A stretch of DNA of 33,547 nucleotides from assembly GCA_011620215.1 (NCBI GenBank), contig WOZP01000204.1:1-33547 (forward strand), in the 5' to 3' direction. The position numbers were made by a program, and so were the translations under genes. The notes under the pieces are model-generated. The model did not search any database and was not told the DNA's origin. It was given only the letters and a program-made list of their open reading frames with translations. Positions 1 to 8,087 of the stretch are shown piece by piece. Numbering within the stretch: position 1 is the first letter of the stretch; each line of letters begins with the position of its first letter. This DNA comes from Rugosibacter sp. GTDB lineage: Bacteria > Pseudomonadota > Gammaproteobacteria > Burkholderiales > Rhodocyclaceae.

Positions 1-344
1 AAGATAACCAAGAAGGGAAAAACAGTGGTATGTGGGTGCAAAACCATGTCATTTGTTAAGATACTCGCCGTATCGCCACCGCCATCCCCCACTAGCGGAT
101 TCAAGACTTTTTCAATTCGGTTATCGCTATGTAAAATGAGCGCGGTTATGCTTTTTCCTGCTGCTGCCATGCTCGCGTATTTCATCCATGAAGTACCAAT
201 CAACAAAAACAAAGCCCCTTGCAACACACTGGGGATATTGCTGCTTAAGACAATACAGACCGCAACTAGATGCGCAAGCCACACCAGACGCTTCAAAAAA
301 CAAGATGGCCTGACATGAATAGAAAGCTTTGCGACAGGCTTCAT
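1..344 (-). CDS. YgfX-like (CptA toxin family) membrane protein, 3' end outside window
   Basis: No stop interrupts this frame from an ATG at 342-344 to the window edge, so about 114 N-terminal residues are visible. They begin MKPVAKLSIHVRPSCFLKRL and continue with a tryptophan/leucine-rich hydrophobic stretch (residues about 20-60). A basic 'RPS' start followed by a membrane hairpin and a small soluble tail is the layout of the YgfX/CptA family. The start is 12 bp after the fabF stop on the same strand, suggesting co-transcription. From knowledge of betaproteobacterial gene order, a small gene of this kind often sits between fabF and the rpoE-rseA-rseB-mucD cluster, so rpoE may lie just outside the window. 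The ORF-track entry 25-318 (+) is its antisense shadow. The family call is from pattern and context only. Confidence 0.6.
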   Translation of the reverse strand, partial: MKPVAKLSIHVRPSCFLKRLVWLAHLVAVCIVLSSNIPSVLQGALFLLIGTSWMKYASMAAAGKSITALILHSDNRIEKVLNPLVGDGGGDTASILTNDMVLHPHTTVFPFLVI

Positions 345-356
345 CGCAATGAATAG

Positions 357-1619
357 CTAAATTTTGCGGAAAATGAGTGTGCCGTTCGTGCCACCGAAGC
401 CAAAATTATTTTTCATCGCGACATCAATTTTCATAGGTCGTGCGGTGTTGGCACAGTAATCGAGATCGCATTCAGGATCTTGGTCGAGAATATTGATTGT
501 CGGCGGGCTGATCTGGTGATGAATTGCCAGCACAGTAAAGATTGACTCAATCCCCCCAGCTCCACCGAGCAAATGTCCGGTCATCGACTTGGTGGAATTA
601 ACCACTAACCGCTGGGCAACATCATGACCAAAAGCCAATTTAATAGCTTCGGTTTCATTTTTATCGCCTAGCGGCGTTGAGGTGCCATGGGCATTCAAAT
701 ATTGCACATCATCAGCATTAACGCCCGCGTTTTTCATGGCGGTTTGCATGCTGCGTTTAGGGCCATCAGTATTGGGCGCGGTCATGTGAAAGGCATCTGC
801 GGCCATGCCAAAGCCCGTGAGCTCGGCATAAATTTTCGCGCCTCGCCGCTTGGCATGTTCATATTCTTCCAGCACCATGACGCCCGCACCTTCACCCAGC
901 ACAAAGCCATCGCGCGCTTTATCCCACGGACGACTCGCTGCCGCCGGATCATCATTACGGGTTGATAGCGCTTTGGCCGAGGCAAAACCACCAATCGCCA
1001 GCGGCGTAATAGAGGCTTCTGAGCCGCCACACACCATCACATCGGCATCACCATATTCAATCATGCGTGCAGATAAACCAATGGCATGTAAACCCGTGCT
1101 ACAGGCCGTCACAACAGAAATATTCGGCCCCTTCATTCCATACATGATCGATAAATTGCCAGAGATCATATTGATAATGGTGCTAGGAATAAAGAAAGGT
1201 GAAATTTTGCGTGGCCCACCGGCCAGAAAATCATTGTGGGTTTCTTCAATCATTGGCAAACCACCAATGCCCGAGCCGATATTTACGCCAATGCGATCCG
1301 CATTTTCATCGGTGACCTCAATACCGGAATCACGCACTGCCTGAATGCCAGCAGCCATACCGTAATGGATAAATGTATCCATTCGGCGTGCTTCCTTGAC
1401 GGATAGATAGGTAGCGACATCAAAATCTTTCACTTCGCCAGCGATCTGCACCGATATGGCTGATGCGTCAAATCGCGTAATCAATCCGATGCCACTTTTC
1501 CCGGCGATGATATTCGCCCAAGCCTCCGGAACAGAGTTGCCCACGGGTGATACAAGACCCAGACCGGTAACAACTACGCGACGCCGTGAAGTAGATGGCG
1601 CAAGTGATACATCTGGCAC
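357..1619 (-). CDS. fabF: beta-ketoacyl-ACP synthase II
   Basis: Condensing enzyme that elongates acyl-ACP with malonyl-ACP in type II fatty acid synthesis in the cytosol. The 420-residue protein carries the thiolase-fold triad: Cys173 in TACSTG, His311 in NAHGTSTP and His349 in SMTGHLLGG, with Lys344 nearby. Length is close to the usual ~412 residues, with a short extra N-terminus before RRRVVVTGLG. The start codon is GTG; a GGGAG Shine-Dalgarno six bases upstream supports it. It lies 44 bp downstream of acpP on the same strand, the classic acpP-fabF pair, and is the last fab gene of the cluster. Confidence 0.97.
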   Translation of the reverse strand: MPDVSLAPSTSRRRVVVTGLGLVSPVGNSVPEAWANIIAGKSGIGLITRFDASAISVQIAGEVKDFDVATYLSVKEARRMDTFIHYGMAAGIQAVRDSGIEVTDENADRIGVNIGSGIGGLPMIEETHNDFLAGGPRKISPFFIPSTIINMISGNLSIMYGMKGPNISVVTACSTGLHAIGLSARMIEYGDADVMVCGGSEASITPLAIGGFASAKALSTRNDDPAAASRPWDKARDGFVLGEGAGVMVLEEYEHAKRRGAKIYAELTGFGMAADAFHMTAPNTDGPKRSMQTAMKNAGVNADDVQYLNAHGTSTPLGDKNETEAIKLAFGHDVAQRLVVNSTKSMTGHLLGGAGGIESIFTVLAIHHQISPPTINILDQDPECDLDYCANTARPMKIDVAMKNNFGFGGTNGTLIFRKI

Positions 1620-1663
1620 GAGTGACTCCCGAAATGAAAAGTAGTGATGTGGTGAAACTTGTT

Positions 1664-1903
1664 TTATTTTTTTAGATTGGAATTGACGTAGTCAATCGCC
1701 TGCTGAACGCTGGTAATTTTTTCTGCATCCTCATCCGGAATCTCGCACTCGAACTCTTCTTCTAGCGCCATGACCAGCTCAACGGTATCCAGGGAGTCAG
1801 CGCCCAGATCATCTACAAACGAAGATTCGTTTTTAATGTCGGCTTCATTCACCCCAAGCTGTTCAGCTACGATTTTCTTGACGCGTTGTTCGATGTTATC
1901 CAT
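1664..1903 (-). CDS. acpP: acyl carrier protein
   Basis: Small acidic carrier (79 residues) that holds growing acyl chains as thioesters on a 4'-phosphopantetheine arm. The attachment site is Ser37 in the canonical GADSLD motif, and the helical acidic pattern ([18 protein letters not shown]) is typical. A very strong Shine-Dalgarno (AAGGAAGGAA) precedes the ATG, consistent with one of the most abundant proteins of the cell. It sits between fabG and fabF. A terminator-like hairpin overlaps the fabG stop just upstream, so acpP probably also has its own transcription start or depends on read-through. Confidence 0.98.
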   Translation of the reverse strand: MDNIEQRVKKIVAEQLGVNEADIKNESSFVDDLGADSLDTVELVMALEEEFECEIPDEDAEKITSVQQAIDYVNSNLKK

Positions 1904-1954
1904 ATTGAAATTCCTTCCTTGATTTATCGGCTATTAAAAACTTGCCTAGTTTAA

Positions 1955-1985
1955 CAAAAAGAACTGACTTCTTTGAAGAAATCAG
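1955..1985 (-). terminator. intrinsic-terminator-like hairpin between fabG and acpP
   Basis: On the minus strand a 9-bp stem (CTGATTTCT / AGAAGTCAG, one G-T pair) with loop TCAA is followed by TTCTTTTTG. The left arm contains the fabG stop codon (1982-1984). Form and position are those of a Rho-independent terminator or attenuator inside the fab cluster. Confidence 0.6.
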
Positions 1986-2728
1986 GTCATATACATGCCA
2001 CCATTTACATTGATTGTGCTGCCTGTAATGTATCCAGCGTGTGGCGAGGCCAAAAAGGCTACCGTCGCCGCAACTTCTTCTGGTCGTCCAAGGCGGCCCA
2101 GAGGAATTTTTTTAAGCAGCGCATCACGTTGCGCTTCGGGCAGCGCACGGGTCATATCGGTATCAATAAATCCTGGCGCAATGCAATTGACCGTGATATT
2201 GCGACTACCCAGTTCATGTGCTAGCGCGCGACTCATGCCTGCCACGCCGGCTTTGGCTGCTGCGTAGTTTGCCTGGCCTGGATTACCCGCTTCGCCCACG
2301 ACCGAAGTAATGTTGATGATGCGACCAAATCGCGCTTTCATCATGCCGCGCATGACGAGTTTCGAAAGGCGAAACACCGCTTTCAGGTTTGTTTCCATTA
2401 CGTCATCCCACTCGTCCTCTTTCATGCGCAGAGCGAGGTTGTCGCGAGTGATTCCGGCATTATTGACAAGCACAGAAACCGTACCAAACTTATTTTCAAT
2501 CTCGCCTAGCAGGGCTTCGCACAGCGCGGCGTCTGTCACGTTGGCAACAGCACCCCAGCCCATAATGTTGGCTGCATCAAGTGTTTTCTGAATCTCCGCC
2601 GCACCAGCAGCAGACGTCGCTGTACCGATGACTGTTGCCCCATGCGCGCCAAGCGCTAATGCAATTGACCGTCCTAGGCCGCGCGACGCTCCGGTGACCA
2701 ATACAACCTGTCCATGCAAATCATTCAT
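1982..2728 (-). CDS. fabG: 3-oxoacyl-ACP reductase
   Basis: NADPH-dependent reduction of 3-oxoacyl-ACP to 3-hydroxyacyl-ACP. The 248-residue protein is a classical short-chain dehydrogenase: glycine-rich cofactor loop GASRGLG at residues 13-19, NNAG at about 89-92, and the catalytic Ser142-Tyr155-Lys159 set (ITSVVGEAG...NYAAAKAG). The C-terminus (TGSTINVNGGMYM) is typical of FabG rather than of other SDRs. It starts 8 bp after the fabD stop, so translational coupling is likely. Confidence 0.96.
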   Translation of the reverse strand: MNDLHGQVVLVTGASRGLGRSIALALGAHGATVIGTATSAAGAAEIQKTLDAANIMGWGAVANVTDAALCEALLGEIENKFGTVSVLVNNAGITRDNLALRMKEDEWDDVMETNLKAVFRLSKLVMRGMMKARFGRIINITSVVGEAGNPGQANYAAAKAGVAGMSRALAHELGSRNITVNCIAPGFIDTDMTRALPEAQRDALLKKIPLGRLGRPEEVAATVAFLASPHAGYITGSTINVNGGMYMT

Positions 2729-2736
2729 GCTCTGCC

Positions 2737-3672
2737 TCAGTGCGTACTCAATAATGTTAATGCAGCGTCAATTCCGGCGCTATCTGCCATAGCTATCCCC
2801 GTGAGATTTTCATCGCACCGCTTGGCCAGGCCTGATAGCACTTTGCCCGGACCGCACTCAATCACATGGGTAACCCCCATTTGCCGCATTGCTTGCATGG
2901 TCTCAACCCAGCGCACGGGGGAGGCCGCTTGGCGCACCAGTGCTTCTTTAATGGCTTCTTGATCGGTCAGCTGAACAACGTCGACATTATTCAGCACAGG
3001 AATTTGCGGAGTTGAAAAACTTGTCTGTGCTAAACGCACACGTAATTTTTCAGCAGCTGGCAGCATCAAGCTGCAATGAAAAGGAGCAGAAACAGGCAGC
3101 ATCAACGCCCGTTTTGCGCCTTTGGCCTTGACCGCCTCGGCTGCCCGCTCGACAGCAGCCTTGTGACCCGCGATGACGGTTTGCTTAGGCTCATTGAAAT
3201 TAACCGCCTGGACAACCTGGCCCTGCGCCGCCTCAGCGCAAGCCGCAATCACTGCCTCCACATCCAGGCCCAGTATGGCTGCCATTGCACCTTCTCCGGG
3301 AGCTACTGCTTCTTGCATTGCTTGCGCACGAAGCTCAACCAGGGGCACGGCATCCTTGAGCGAAATAACCTCCGCTGCCACTAGCGCAGAATACTCACCC
3401 AGGCTATGTCCTGCCATGACAGTGGGGCGCACACCACCTTTTTCCAGCCACAAGCGGTAGATAGCCACCCCGGCGGTGAGCATCAAGGGTTGCGTATTTA
3501 CGGTCTGATTTAAAGCTTCTGCCGGGCCCTCAGCCGCCAACTGCCAAAGATCGCGGCCCAGTGCAGCCGAAGCTTCATCGAACGTAGTCCGTATTATGCT
3601 GGCATCACCGTAATGCGCCATCATGCCTAGCGATTGCGAGCCTTGGCCAGGAAAAACAAGTGCAAATTTCAT
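2737..3672 (-). CDS. fabD: malonyl-CoA-ACP transacylase
   Basis: Transfers malonyl from CoA to ACP, supplying the extender unit to FabH and FabF. The 311-residue protein begins with FVFPGQGSQ-like sequence (LVFPGQGSQ) and has the nucleophile Ser90 in GHSLGEYSALVAA and the catalytic His199 in APFHC. Length matches the family. It sits between fabH (25 bp upstream) and fabG (8 bp downstream) on the same strand. Confidence 0.97.
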   Translation of the reverse strand: MKFALVFPGQGSQSLGMMAHYGDASIIRTTFDEASAALGRDLWQLAAEGPAEALNQTVNTQPLMLTAGVAIYRLWLEKGGVRPTVMAGHSLGEYSALVAAEVISLKDAVPLVELRAQAMQEAVAPGEGAMAAILGLDVEAVIAACAEAAQGQVVQAVNFNEPKQTVIAGHKAAVERAAEAVKAKGAKRALMLPVSAPFHCSLMLPAAEKLRVRLAQTSFSTPQIPVLNNVDVVQLTDQEAIKEALVRQAASPVRWVETMQAMRQMGVTHVIECGPGKVLSGLAKRCDENLTGIAMADSAGIDAALTLLSTH

Positions 3673-3697
3673 TATGATGATCTCGAATACTCAGGAT

Positions 3698-4666
3698 TCA
3701 GAATGTAAGGAGTACCGCACCCCAGGTAAATCCGCCACCCACACCCTCCAGCAGCAGGTTTTGACCTGGTTGCACCCGCCCTTGACATACCGCTTCATCA
3801 AGCGCTAGGGGAATGGATGCCGCAGAGGTATTACCATGGTGATCGACTGTCACGATACATTTTTCACTAGGCAACCCCAGTTTTTTTGCAGTCGATTGCA
3901 ATATCCGCACATTCGCCTGATGCGGAATGAGCCAGTCAAGCTGATCAACCGTCAAGCCTGCTGTATGTAAAACCTCGTTGGCCACTTCGGTAAGCACCTT
4001 AACTGCAAACTTGAATACTGCCTGACCATCCATTCGCAAAAATGGGTCACCAGTCACCTGCCCACCACGGATTTGGCCTGGAACAGAGAGCATGTCGGCA
4101 TGACTGCCATCGGCATGCAGTGCTGTGGCCAAAACCCCAGGGCTGTTTGACGCTTCAAGCACGACCGCACCTGCACCATCACCGAACAAAACACAGGTTC
4201 CACGATCCGACCAATCCATGATGCGCGAAAAAACTTCGCTACCCACAATCAACGCGCATTGGTGTGAGCCAGACCGGATAAATTTTTCTGCCACACTCAA
4301 CGCATAGACAAACCCGCTACATACTGCCTGCACATCGAATGCCGGGGCGCCATTGGTAATGCCGAGCTTCTTCTGCAACAAGGCGGCTGTACTGGGGAAA
4401 ATATAGTCTGGGGTTGATGTTGCCACAATGATCAAATCAACGTCATTCGCTGAGCGTCCCGCAGCAGCAAGCGCCCGCTGGCAAGCATGAAAGGCCAAAT
4501 CGCTACTGGTCTCACCGACTGCGGCGATATGTCGGGCGCGAATGCCTGTGCGCTCGGATATCCAGTCATCGGACGAATCAAGCGCGTGCAAAGCGATTAG
4601 CGCTTGGTTACTGACGGGTTGGCCAGGCAAGTAGCTGCCTGTGCCTGTAATACGCGTAAAGATCAT
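3698..4666 (-). CDS. fabH: beta-ketoacyl-ACP synthase III
   Basis: Initiates fatty acid synthesis by condensing an acyl-CoA primer with malonyl-ACP. The 322-residue protein shows the KASIII triad: Cys116 in QAVCSGF, His249 in IPHQAN and Asn279 in HHGNTSAAS, plus the [14 protein letters not shown] segment near residues 31-45 that is typical of FabH. It lies downstream of plsX with a 68-bp gap, the longest gap between plsX and fabD, which could hold an internal promoter; I found no convincing -35/-10 pair there. Confidence 0.97.
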   Translation of the reverse strand: MIFTRITGTGSYLPGQPVSNQALIALHALDSSDDWISERTGIRARHIAAVGETSSDLAFHACQRALAAAGRSANDVDLIIVATSTPDYIFPSTAALLQKKLGITNGAPAFDVQAVCSGFVYALSVAEKFIRSGSHQCALIVGSEVFSRIMDWSDRGTCVLFGDGAGAVVLEASNSPGVLATALHADGSHADMLSVPGQIRGGQVTGDPFLRMDGQAVFKFAVKVLTEVANEVLHTAGLTVDQLDWLIPHQANVRILQSTAKKLGLPSEKCIVTVDHHGNTSAASIPLALDEAVCQGRVQPGQNLLLEGVGGGFTWGAVLLTF

Positions 4667-4734
4667 TGCTATAAGCCTTTAAACGGCGAACGATTAATCA
4701 CGTTGAAAATTAACCGCAAGAATCACTCCTAAAT

Positions 4735-5754
4735 CTAAATAGTCGGCGCTGGTGATACGGCAGCCATACGCTCAGCAATTTTAATCGGTAGCTGTTGGCG
4801 CGCAGCCTCTGCTGCTCGCGTCAAAGCCGATAGAAATGCCAGCCGATCAGCAGAGCCGTGACTTTTAACCACGATACCTTTTAGCCCCAATAAACTTGCG
4901 CCATTGTAACGACGGTGATCAAAGCGGCGGCGAAAGGATTTCAATACAGGCATGGCAATTAAAGCCGCTAACCGGGTGAAAATCGAGCGCGAAAACTCCT
5001 CTTTTAGACCACTGGAAATCATTTGCGCCAAACCCTCAGAAGCTTTTAAGGTGACATTGCCAACAAAGCCATCGCATACCACGACATCTGTTGTACCGTT
5101 AAAAATATCATTGCCTTCCACATTGCCAAAAAAATTCAGATCACTTTGCCGCAATAACTCACCAGCGCGCTTAACGATATCGTTGCCCTTGATGTCTTCT
5201 TCGCCAATATTGAGTAGTCCAACGCTCGGGCGCTCTTTGTGTTCAAGCGCAGAAGCCAGCATGGCACCCATGATGCCAAACTGCAACAAATGCTCGGCGC
5301 TGCAATCGACATTTGCACCCAGATCAAGCACATAAGTTGCACCACGCCGAGAAGGCAATACAGTGCAAATCGCTGGTCGGTCAATACCCGGCAAGGTCTT
5401 TAGCACAAAGCGCGAAATAGCCATCAATGCACCGGTGTTCCCGGCTGAAACCGCCGCTTGAGCAACCCCCTCTTTAACCAGGTCGATCGCCACGCGCATA
5501 GATGAATCTTTTTTGCCACGCAATGCACTTGCAATGGACTCTTCCATACCAATCACTTCAGTTGCATTGTGCACAGAAATGCGTGCCCCAAACTCTTGTT
5601 CAACCGGCGTGACATAAGCGCGCAATACCAACTCCGGTCCAACCAAAATAGCGGAACACGAGGGATTTTTACGCAAAAAATCAAATGTCGCAGGTAACGT
5701 GACTTGGGGGCCATGATCGCCCCCCATGCAATCGATCGCCAGGGTAATGGCCAT
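4735..5754 (-). CDS. plsX: phosphate acyltransferase PlsX
   Basis: Makes acyl-phosphate from acyl-ACP, feeding PlsY for phosphatidic acid synthesis at the membrane. The 339-residue sequence opens [16 protein letters not shown], the hallmark of the family, and contains [12 protein letters not shown] near residue 100 and [10 protein letters not shown] near 225. It follows rpmF, with an intrinsic-terminator-like hairpin in the 69-bp gap. Its last codons (Ser-Pro-Ala-Pro-Thr-Ile-stop) are encoded by a copy of the dispersed 18-bp repeat described separately. Confidence 0.97.
   Translation of the reverse strand: MAITLAIDCMGGDHGPQVTLPATFDFLRKNPSCSAILVGPELVLRAYVTPVEQEFGARISVHNATEVIGMEESIASALRGKKDSSMRVAIDLVKEGVAQAAVSAGNTGALMAISRFVLKTLPGIDRPAICTVLPSRRGATYVLDLGANVDCSAEHLLQFGIMGAMLASALEHKERPSVGLLNIGEEDIKGNDIVKRAGELLRQSDLNFFGNVEGNDIFNGTTDVVVCDGFVGNVTLKASEGLAQMISSGLKEEFSRSIFTRLAALIAMPVLKSFRRRFDHRRYNGASLLGLKGIVVKSHGSADRLAFLSALTRAAEAARQQLPIKIAERMAAVSPAPTI
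4738..4755 (-). repeat. dispersed 18-bp repeat, copy 1 (minus orientation)
   Basis: On the minus strand TCACCAGCGCCGACTATT, one mismatch to TCAYCAGCRCCGACTTTT. It forms the last six sense codons of plsX. It is the only one of the eight clear copies in this orientation. Confidence 0.75.
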
Positions 5755-5770
5755 GATTCAAGCTTCTCGA

Positions 5771-5807
5771 CAAAAAAACAGCCGGACACGCGGTTCGCAT
5801 CCGGCTG
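5771..5807 (-). terminator. intrinsic terminator/attenuator between rpmF and plsX
   Basis: The minus strand reads CAGCCGGA, a 13-nt loop, then TCCGGCTG followed directly by TTTTTTTG. The 8-bp GC-rich perfect stem plus seven U residues is a textbook Rho-independent terminator. It ends only 17 bp before the plsX start, leaving no room for a conventional promoter downstream of it. Confidence 0.8.
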
Positions 5808-5823
5808 AATTCATCTTGAAAAC

Positions 5824-6003
5824 TTACTCGCCTTTAGCCTTGATGACTTTTTTGCCGCGATAAACGCCAGAAGGCGAAATATGATGACGCAGATGAACCT
5901 CGCCTGACGTTGCCTCAATCGCAAGTGCCGGTGCGGTCAGGAAATCATGTGCGCGATGCATGCCACGCTTGGAAGGGGATTTTTTATTCTGCTGAACAGC
6001 CAT
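5824..6003 (-). CDS. rpmF: 50S ribosomal protein L32
   Basis: Too short for the ORF track (59 residues). It starts [20 protein letters not shown] and ends KKVIKAKGE, matching bacterial L32 in length, basic charge and the conserved N-terminus, including [14 protein letters not shown]. It is the variant without the zinc-binding cysteines. A strong Shine-Dalgarno (AAGGAG, seven bases upstream) precedes the ATG. It lies 18 bp after yceD and just before the terminator that separates it from plsX. The yceD-rpmF-plsX-fab order is widely conserved. Confidence 0.96.
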   Translation of the reverse strand: MAVQQNKKSPSKRGMHRAHDFLTAPALAIEATSGEVHLRHHISPSGVYRGKKVIKAKGE

Positions 6004-6021
6004 TATTTATTGCTCCTTGTT

Positions 6022-6597
6022 TCAATGCTTCTTCAAAGCGGCCAGCACCAAAAACGACGCTGAACCGTATTCATTTTCAGCTGCCCCGGCTTCCCCAGGC
6101 AACTCACAGTATTCATGCCGTGGCGCAAGAGGCAGCGCCAGCAACACTTCATTTTCTATCAAACCAACAACATCCAGCACTTCGCTTGCCTCAATGGCAT
6201 CCATCTCATCATCCATCAACTCCTCATCTGGCCAGTCATCATCGGTGCTGATCAATTGCAACACACTATTGACCTGCATCGGCAAACAAACACTTGCCAA
6301 ACAACGCTGGCACTGCAAAAGCAACGTGCCATCAATCACCAACCGCAGCAGAAACTTTTCTTCGCTTTGCCATCCTTCCAAACTGACAGCCAATGAACCG
6401 TCAAGCTCAAGTAGTCGATCTGCCAAATGAGGCAGCCATTTTAAAGGCACATTACCCTCAATAAAACGACTATTGCACGCAAACTCAAGGCTGTCCACCA
6501 TGGTTGGCGTCAAAATCTTATTTGAAAGTCGTGCAGATTCTATGGATTCCACAGGCTCCGCAGACGGCATTTGTAAAGAAGAAGTCTCGTGAGACAT
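6022..6597 (-). CDS. yceD: YceD/DUF177 family protein (23S rRNA accumulation protein)
   Basis: A 191-residue acidic protein with the family's central cysteine pair in LLQCQRCLASV (around residues 100-110) and an acidic patch (DDDWPDEELMDDE) after it. YceD/DUF177 proteins are encoded next to rpmF in most bacteria and are linked to 23S rRNA accumulation; the biochemical role is not settled. It is the first gene of the leftward fab unit and is divergent from maf, with only 48 bp between the preferred starts. Confidence 0.88.
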   Translation of the reverse strand: MSHETSSLQMPSAEPVESIESARLSNKILTPTMVDSLEFACNSRFIEGNVPLKWLPHLADRLLELDGSLAVSLEGWQSEEKFLLRLVIDGTLLLQCQRCLASVCLPMQVNSVLQLISTDDDWPDEELMDDEMDAIEASEVLDVVGLIENEVLLALPLAPRHEYCELPGEAGAAENEYGSASFLVLAALKKH

Positions 6598-6645
6598 AAG
6601 TTTTGAATGTTATCATGTCTGGCCTTTGTTTTTCAAGTCTTAAAC

Positions 6646-7227
6646 ATGCTTCAGCAGCTCATTCTCGCCTCTACTTCACCCTTTCGCAGCGAACTTTTGC
6701 GTCGCTTGCAGCTACCCTTCGATATTGCCGCACCTGACATTGATGAATCAGCTTTGCCCAATGAGCTTCCCGCCGTTACAGCACAGCGTCTTGCCCAGGC
6801 CAAGGCACAGACCATTGCAAAACAGTTTCCGAATGCCTTGATCATAGGCTCTGACCAAGTAGCCGCTTGCGGTGCGCAACGGTTCGGTAAACCAGGAACA
6901 AGGGAAAATGCCCGACAACAGTTGCGTTTGATGAGTGGAAACGAAATCATTTTTCACACCGGGCTTTGTGTGCTCAACAGTATCACTGGCCACTCCCAGG
7001 CTCAATGCATCCCTACCTACGTCGGTTTTCGCGATTTGACGGAAGCGGAAATTGAAGCTTATCTCGATAAAGAAGATGCGCTGAATTGCGCGGGAAGTGC
7101 TAAATCAGAAGGGCTGGGAGTCTCTTTATTGCGTTATCAACGCGGAGACGACCCTACCGCGCTCATTGGCCTGCCCCTCATTACCCTGTGCGAAATGCTC
7201 CGTAGCGCAGGCGTGCGATTACCTTAG
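6646..7227 (+). CDS. Maf-family nucleotide pyrophosphatase, YceF type
   Basis: House-cleaning NTP pyrophosphatase; the YceF subgroup prefers 7-methyl-GTP. The start at 6646 gives 193 residues beginning MLQQLILASTSPFRSELLRR; the track start at 6607 adds 13 residues with no family match. Visible motifs are LASTSPFR (substrate loop), APDIDES, LIIGSDQVA (catalytic Asp) and a C-terminal GLPLITLCEMLR. The sequence resembles E. coli YceF more than YhdE. The upstream Shine-Dalgarno is weak. It is 12 bp from the next gene and probably co-transcribed with it. Confidence 0.9.
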   Translation: MLQQLILASTSPFRSELLRRLQLPFDIAAPDIDESALPNELPAVTAQRLAQAKAQTIAKQFPNALIIGSDQVAACGAQRFGKPGTRENARQQLRLMSGNEIIFHTGLCVLNSITGHSQAQCIPTYVGFRDLTEAEIEAYLDKEDALNCAGSAKSEGLGVSLLRYQRGDDPTALIGLPLITLCEMLRSAGVRLP

Positions 7228-7239
7228 GCTGCACTGGCC

Positions 7240-7962
7240 ATGGCCGGATACCTTTGGTTATTACCAGTCGCACTGGGCGATACGCCCTGGCAATATTGCT
7301 TGCCGCCTACCACCCGCGAAGCAGCCTGTCGGCTAACGCACTTCGTTGCTGAAAATGCAAAATCTGCACGTGCAGAGTTAAAGCGCATGGAACACCCTGT
7401 CCCCCTGCGCGAGTTGGCCATTGAACAATTACCCGAAAAACCAGGTCCTGCCGACATTGATCGGCTTTTAGCGCCACTTTATGCAGGGCATGACATCGGT
7501 TTAATGTCCGAAGCCGGCTGTCCGGCGGTCGCTGACCCAGGCGCATTGCTGGTTCGGCGGGCGCATGCGCTAGGCTTGTGCGTCAAACCGCTGGTTGGTC
7601 CTTCATCCATTCTGCTCGCCCTCATGGCGTCAGGGCTGAATGGGCAGCGATTTGCTTTTCATGGCTATCTTCCCGCCAAGGAGCCAGAACGCAGTCAACG
7701 TATTATTGATCTGGAGAAAGAATCTGTACGCCTGCAACAGACGCAGATTTTCATTGAAACACCGTATCGAAATCTCGTTCTGTTTAATGCATTAATAGCT
7801 AATGCCCGCCCACAAACACTGCTATGTCTGGCGACGGATCTCACGCTGGAGCAGGAATACGTCACGACACGCTCCATCAGCGAGTGGAAAAAACAAGTTA
7901 CCCCGCCCATTGATAAACGGCCTACAGTATTTCTTTTCTTAGCGACTCATTTAGCCATTTAG
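7240..7962 (+). CDS. RsmI-like SAM-dependent methyltransferase (tetrapyrrole methylase fold)
   Basis: A 240-residue relative of 16S rRNA 2'-O-methyltransferase RsmI. The C-terminal two thirds keep family sequence: GLMSEAGCPAVADPGALLVRRAH, LVGPSSILLALMASGLNGQRFAFHGYLPAKEPER and FIETPYRN. The N-terminal third (WLLPVALGDTPWQYCLPP) lacks the usual RsmI EDTR-type segment, and the protein is about 40 residues shorter than typical RsmI. From knowledge of related genomes, a shorter COG0313 paralogue beside maf is common in betaproteobacteria. I therefore call a methyltransferase of unknown substrate rather than rsmI itself. Confidence 0.82.
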   Translation: MAGYLWLLPVALGDTPWQYCLPPTTREAACRLTHFVAENAKSARAELKRMEHPVPLRELAIEQLPEKPGPADIDRLLAPLYAGHDIGLMSEAGCPAVADPGALLVRRAHALGLCVKPLVGPSSILLALMASGLNGQRFAFHGYLPAKEPERSQRIIDLEKESVRLQQTQIFIETPYRNLVLFNALIANARPQTLLCLATDLTLEQEYVTTRSISEWKKQVTPPIDKRPTVFLFLATHLAI

Positions 7963-8087
7963 AGCCATCTCAAGCCTTTAGCTTGCGAGCCAAACACAGC
8001 AAACTATAGCCACCCACGACGCAAAGCACTGCTAGAATCAACAGCCCTTAGCTCTACTTCGTAACGGGTGTCCAACCCGCTTTTCGC

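Noticed and set aside
25-318. 97-codon plus-strand ORF at the left edge
   Set aside because: Antisense to the YgfX-like frame, which has better family resemblance and operon context.
6230-6255. Additional copy of the dispersed 18-bp repeat in yceD
   Set aside because: Only TCAGCACCGAT (minus strand) matches; the T-rich 3' half is missing, so it was not counted.
6607-6645. Upstream start for maf
   Set aside because: The added 13 residues do not resemble the family; conserved sequence begins at the 6646 ATG.
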